Of a stretch of 64,000 nt of DNA, positions 61,082 through 64,000 are shown piece by piece. The translations under genes were made by a program, and so were the position numbers. The first letter of the stretch is position 1, and each line of letters begins with the position of its first letter. Below the pieces are notes generated by a model. That model saw nothing but the letters and a program-made list of their open reading frames with translations, ran no database searches and was not told where the DNA came from. The DNA is from Petrocella sp024636985 (GTDB lineage Bacteria > Bacillota > Clostridia > Lachnospirales > Vallitaleaceae): positions 3,795-67,794 of the forward strand of contig JAGXFY010000015.1 in NCBI GenBank assembly GCA_024636985.1. The letters run 5' to 3'.

Positions 61082-61919
61082 TGTCGTTGCAACTAAAAAT
61101 AGGTCAGAATTCAGAGATTATTACATATGCAAGGTGAACAAATCTAATTTCAGCAAATTAAGTAGGTATATAGTCATTTCTAGAGAGCACGAAGGAAGAA
61201 TGTTTAGAGTTATTTCTAAATGCTTTGTTGATGACGCGTTAGGTGATGAATATGTTGCTATGGATCAAACACTTAGATCGGCTATAGCTATTAGTCGTAA
61301 AAATGACGACTTTGATGGGTTTAAAGAAAAGGTAGAGTTGGATATACTCCATATACCTATTAAAAAGAGGATTTCGAATGTTATTGCATCGATATTTTCT
61401 TTTAGATACATTATTTTGAGATATAATAGACCTATTGTTGCAGATTGTGAAAAAAATATTGTTCGTACGAACGCAGATTCACTTAATATAATCGGTATTA
61501 ATGATCAAGATACCATAGTAATGGAATATGCGGCACAGAGAGGTAAAGGATTTGAACTAAAGTCATGTACAGTTCAATGTTTATTAAAAAACGATATGAA
61601 TGAGGCAGATATTAAGAATAATAGTCAGGACTATAATAACATTGAAAATCATGACGATGACTTGAATGTGATACAGATGGATTATGATCAAAGAGTGATT
61701 CTTGGGACGGGTGATTTACAACCAATTTATGTGAGAAGGGATATTTATGGACTTTTTCTAAAGCAATTTCGAGAGTTTGGATTAACCTTTTTTATCACAA
61801 TTATTGCTTTTTTATTCGGTTTCGGGGAAGGGTTGTTTAATTATTTTTTGTATATAGTGCTTGCTTTCGTAATATCAATTATTTTCTCGATAATTAATAT
61901 TAGATCTACCATTAAATAG
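61074..61919 (+). CDS. Membrane-anchored protein of unknown function
   Basis: This 281-residue protein has a soluble N-terminal part of about 225 residues and two hydrophobic segments at the end (FGLTFFITIIAFLFGFGEGL and YFLYIVLAFVISIIFSI), so it is tail-anchored with the bulk in the cytosol. The segment ENIVRTNADSLNIIGINDQD followed by TIVMEY resembles double-psi beta-barrel motifs of the CDC48 N-terminal type; this is a guess. I chose the Met at 61074 after GGGAG. It overlaps the preceding gene. Confidence 0.6.
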   Translation: MYNVVATKNRSEFRDYYICKVNKSNFSKLSRYIVISREHEGRMFRVISKCFVDDALGDEYVAMDQTLRSAIAISRKNDDFDGFKEKVELDILHIPIKKRISNVIASIFSFRYIILRYNRPIVADCEKNIVRTNADSLNIIGINDQDTIVMEYAAQRGKGFELKSCTVQCLLKNDMNEADIKNNSQDYNNIENHDDDLNVIQMDYDQRVILGTGDLQPIYVRRDIYGLFLKQFREFGLTFFITIIAFLFGFGEGLFNYFLYIVLAFVISIIFSIINIRSTIK

Positions 61920-62027
61920 ATACGTGTTTTGACGATATTATTCTAGAAGAAATTTATTGTATTATGGTATACATGTGCTTTGGATATTACTTCTAACTCA
62001 CTATCAATAAGTTCTACAGTTATAGTT

Positions 62028-62492
62028 TTATTTGTCGATTGAAGTGATGTATCTATGCAGTAGCTTTATTAATTCTATAGTAGATTCTTCATCAAAACTT
62101 GAAGAACTGATTAATTGTCTTGGAACAATAGCAGTATCTTTTTTTAATTCATGACCCTGTTTGGTTAATGTAATGTATACATTTCTTTCATCTTCACTTC
62201 TACGCTCTCTGACTAGTAATCCTTTTGTTTCCAATTTCTTCAATAGAGGTGTTAGTGTTCCTGAATCAAGATGTAATTTTTCTCCAAGTGATTTCATTGT
62301 GACATTATCTTTTTCCCATAAAGCCAACATTGTAATATAACCTGTATATGTTAACCCCAATGGATCGAGTGATGGTTTGTACTTCTTAATTATTTCTCTT
62401 GATGATACATAAAGTGCAAAGCACAATTGGTTATCTAATTTTAAGATATCGTTATCAGATATATGATCCAGTATACTATCTTTATTTTTCAT
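62028..62492 (-). CDS. ohrR: OhrR-type MarR-family peroxide-sensing repressor
   Basis: This 154-residue MarR protein resembles OhrR: LDNQLCFALYVSSREIIKKY contains the single reactive Cys in the right place, LTYTGYITMLALWE the two Tyr that respond to Cys oxidation, and LHLDSGTLTPLLKKLETKGL the recognition helix with RSEDERNVYITLT as the wing. OhrR represses organic-peroxide defence genes until oxidised. AAGGAGCTG precedes the Met at 62492. It is divergent from an oxidoreductase gene, its likely target; no ohr gene is seen. Confidence 0.88.
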   Translation of the reverse strand: MKNKDSILDHISDNDILKLDNQLCFALYVSSREIIKKYKPSLDPLGLTYTGYITMLALWEKDNVTMKSLGEKLHLDSGTLTPLLKKLETKGLLVRERRSEDERNVYITLTKQGHELKKDTAIVPRQLISSSSFDEESTIELIKLLHRYITSIDK

Positions 62493-62513
62493 ATACAGCT
62501 CCTTACGAATCAG

Positions 62514-62561
62514 ATTAATTGAATGCAATTTAATTGTAATAAATATAAAGTGACTTGTCAA
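62514..62561 (-). promoter_or_regulatory. ohrR promoter and OhrR-box-like operator
   Basis: On the minus strand TTGACA (62561-62556) and TACAAT (62538-62533) are 17 bases apart. TACAATTAAATTGCATTCAA and the following TTAAT (62538-62514) resemble the Bacillus OhrR operator (TACAATTAAATTGTA repeated) and cover the -10 box. Confidence 0.65.
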
Positions 62562-62654
62562 CTTAATGGTTATTTTAGTTTGCCTACAATTAAAATCGAT
62601 CGATAGTTTGACTGCTTGAAGAAAGTGTGATAAGATTGAATTAATTAATTAATT

Positions 62655-62690
62655 GAATAAAATTTAATTGAGTACAATTGAATAAGTCAT
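62655..62690 (+). promoter_or_regulatory. Second OhrR-like box before the oxidoreductase gene
   Basis: AATTTAATTGAGTACAATTG (about 62660-62680) has the same AATTTAATTG / CAATTG half-sites as the ohrR operator. It lies about 110 bases before the oxidoreductase start at 62793. Confidence 0.4.
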
Positions 62691-62792
62691 AATCTCAATA
62701 GATTATTAAGGATTTGTGGTTTATAAATAATTAAATTGTGCTTAGTTAAACACATGTATACCCAATAAGAAGATATGAAAGGATGTAATAAT

Positions 62793-63716
62793 ATGAAAGC
62801 AGTAGTTATTAAAGATTACGGAAAACAAGTTGAAGTTTTAGAGGTGGAAGTACCGAAGATTTCAGATGATAGCGTTATGATAGAAGTTCATGCAGCGAGT
62901 ATAAATCCAATTGACAATATTGTGAAAGCTGGATATATGAAAGATATGATGCCGATTTCATTTCCATACATTATGGGATATGACGTCTCTGGTGTTGTAA
63001 AAGAAGTAGGATCGAAAGTTAGCAAATTTAAAATAGGTGATGAAGTTTATTCAAGACCGAATCAAACGGATGCAGGGAGTATTGCTGAATATAATGTTGT
63101 TAAGGAAGATGAATTGGCACTTAAACCTTCAAATATTACCCACGAAGAAGCGGCTTCGATTCCATTAGCTGGATTAACAGCTTTACAAGCCCTTACAACA
63201 AAAGGGAACCTTCAAAAAGGTCAGAAAGTGCTTATTCATGCAGGCTCTGGTGGTGTTGGAACACTTGCAATTCAAATAGCAAAGCACTTAGGTGCTGAAG
63301 TAGCGGTTACGACGAGTCGTTCTAATTTTGAATTGGTAAAAAATCTTGGTGCAGATGTGATCATCGACTATAAAACTCAAAAGTTTGAAGAGGAACTTAG
63401 TGATTATGATTTAGTCCTAGACTCTATGGGTGGAGAAGTTATGAATAACTCTTTCAAAATCTTAAAAAAAGGTGGTACAATGGTATCTATTAAAGCACAA
63501 GATACTGAAGAACTAGCTAAGAAGTTCGATGTTAAATTCGAAGTGTTCTTTATGTGGCCTAGTGGAGAAATGCTTTCAGATCTTACACAACTACTTAAAG
63601 ACGAGGTAGTTAAGCCAGTAATTGATCGCAGTTTCTCATTTGGAGAAGTTCAGGAAGCTTATGATTATCTAGAAATGGGACATGCTAAAGGTAAAGTAGT
63701 CATTAAAGTTAAGTAA
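62793..63716 (+). CDS. Quinone-oxidoreductase-like NADP-dependent dehydrogenase
   Basis: This 307-residue medium-chain dehydrogenase lacks the catalytic zinc ligands of alcohol dehydrogenases. MKAVVIKDYGKQVEVLEVEV opens the fold, PYIMGYDVSGVVKEVGSKVS and GDEVYSRPN follow, and the nucleotide site is VLIHAGSGGVGTLAIQIAKH. It probably reduces quinones or reactive carbonyls with NADPH, useful after peroxide stress, which fits the divergent ohrR. AAAGGATG precedes the Met at 62793. Confidence 0.88.
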   Translation: MKAVVIKDYGKQVEVLEVEVPKISDDSVMIEVHAASINPIDNIVKAGYMKDMMPISFPYIMGYDVSGVVKEVGSKVSKFKIGDEVYSRPNQTDAGSIAEYNVVKEDELALKPSNITHEEAASIPLAGLTALQALTTKGNLQKGQKVLIHAGSGGVGTLAIQIAKHLGAEVAVTTSRSNFELVKNLGADVIIDYKTQKFEEELSDYDLVLDSMGGEVMNNSFKILKKGGTMVSIKAQDTEELAKKFDVKFEVFFMWPSGEMLSDLTQLLKDEVVKPVIDRSFSFGEVQEAYDYLEMGHAKGKVVIKVK

Positions 63717-63817
63717 ATTATCTTGTAAAAGGTAATATATAGTAAGTTTATTACGCTTATGTGTACATACATGTGGCGTGTTGCTTACTACTCACAAAAA
63801 AATATAAGAAGATATGT

Positions 63818-63850
63818 AGACACCTTATTTTGAGGTGTCTCTTTCTTTAT
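63818..63850 (+). terminator. Terminator after the oxidoreductase
   Basis: AGACACCT and AGGTGTCT around TATTTTG, followed by a T-rich stretch. Confidence 0.8.
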
Positions 63851-63976
63851 TCTCAAGGAAAGTCATACTATAGTATTCAGCCTTGAAACGTGGCAGAATA
63901 CGTCAAGGACCTTTCCTGTCGAACCGTTCAGAAATATGAGCAGAGCTCATAACGAAGCGAAGCTTCTTTTCTTGTT
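63851..63976 (+). repeat. Hairpin repeat with constant flanks and variable stem, copy B
   Basis: The flanks AGGAAAGTC, TCAAGGACCTTTCCT, TCGAACCGTTCAGAAATATG, AGCAGAGCTCATAACGAAGC and TTCTTTTCTTGTT match copy A at 28915-29040 almost exactly. The inner hairpin is GTATTCAGCC-TTGAAACGT-GGCAGAATAC, unlike copy A in stem sequence but like it in loop (TTGAA). It follows a terminator. Confidence 0.7.
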
Positions 63977-64000
63977 TGAATATATTACTTAAATTATTTA

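Overview
The window looks like the chromosome of a low-GC Gram-positive anaerobe of the class Clostridia. The evidence is AGGAGG-type ribosome binding sites, a PPi-type phosphofructokinase, an Hcp hybrid-cluster protein, a Rex repressor, a SleB-type cell wall hydrolase and a Re-type citrate synthase candidate. A Lachnospirales/Vallitalea-like genome would fit, but that is inference. No rRNA, tRNA, CRISPR array or transposase gene was recognised.

Region 1 (about 1-12,400) is an integron gene-cassette array. Small genes are separated by attC-like sites. Nine are short (about 75 bp, with a GAGTTGACGA...TCGTCAACTC stem) and three are long (about 125-130 bp), each running from a RYYYAAC-like box to a GTTRRRY-like box. 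The window opens inside an attC end (positions 11-17), so the array continues to the left; no integrase gene is present here. The cargo is dominated by toxin-antitoxin modules (YefM/YoeB, RelB/YoeB, Phd/ParE, HicBA), GNAT acetyltransferases, a HAD phosphatase, a GrpB remnant, a nucleotidyltransferase, a flavodoxin-like protein and unknown proteins. The array is decaying: two hicA genes, one parE, one grpB-like gene, one nucleotidyltransferase and one acetyltransferase are broken, and several attC core boxes are mutated. Almost nothing is broken in the other 50 kb.

Region 2 (about 12,400-16,500) is a transition zone of accessory genes: a membrane protein, VanZ, GNAT plus DUF2164, a CPBP protease and an Imm-5-like protein. 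It carries one possible collapsed attC.

Region 3 (16,600-64,000) is core chromosome. It holds clpE; an oxidative pentose-phosphate pair (gnd-zwf); a three-gene soluble 'ABC-like' module (substrate-binding protein with a DUF1858-like domain, Cys-rich G3E-type GTPase, ABC ATPase) followed by hcp; plsC, GGDEF and HD-GYP genes; thrC, a CDF transporter and PPi-phosphofructokinase; a two-component system; leuS; a Re-citrate synthase-isocitrate dehydrogenase-GntR operon with a palindromic operator over its -10 box; an ABC-F protein; rex and an acpS-nnr-alr cluster; a gamma-glutamylcyclotransferase-like/membrane protein pair; and an OhrR-type regulator divergent from an oxidoreductase.

Three kinds of non-coding repeat stand out in the core. 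First, a palindromic MITE-like element of about 120 bp occurs at 16,598 and at the 3' end of leuS, with a fragment near 24,050. Second, a 125-bp element at 28,915 and 63,851 has constant flanks around a hairpin whose stem sequence differs completely between copies while pairing is kept. Third, a 500-bp block at 51,130-51,600 holds several hairpins sharing a CATCC(A/G)TG core, including an almost perfectly paired three-way junction.
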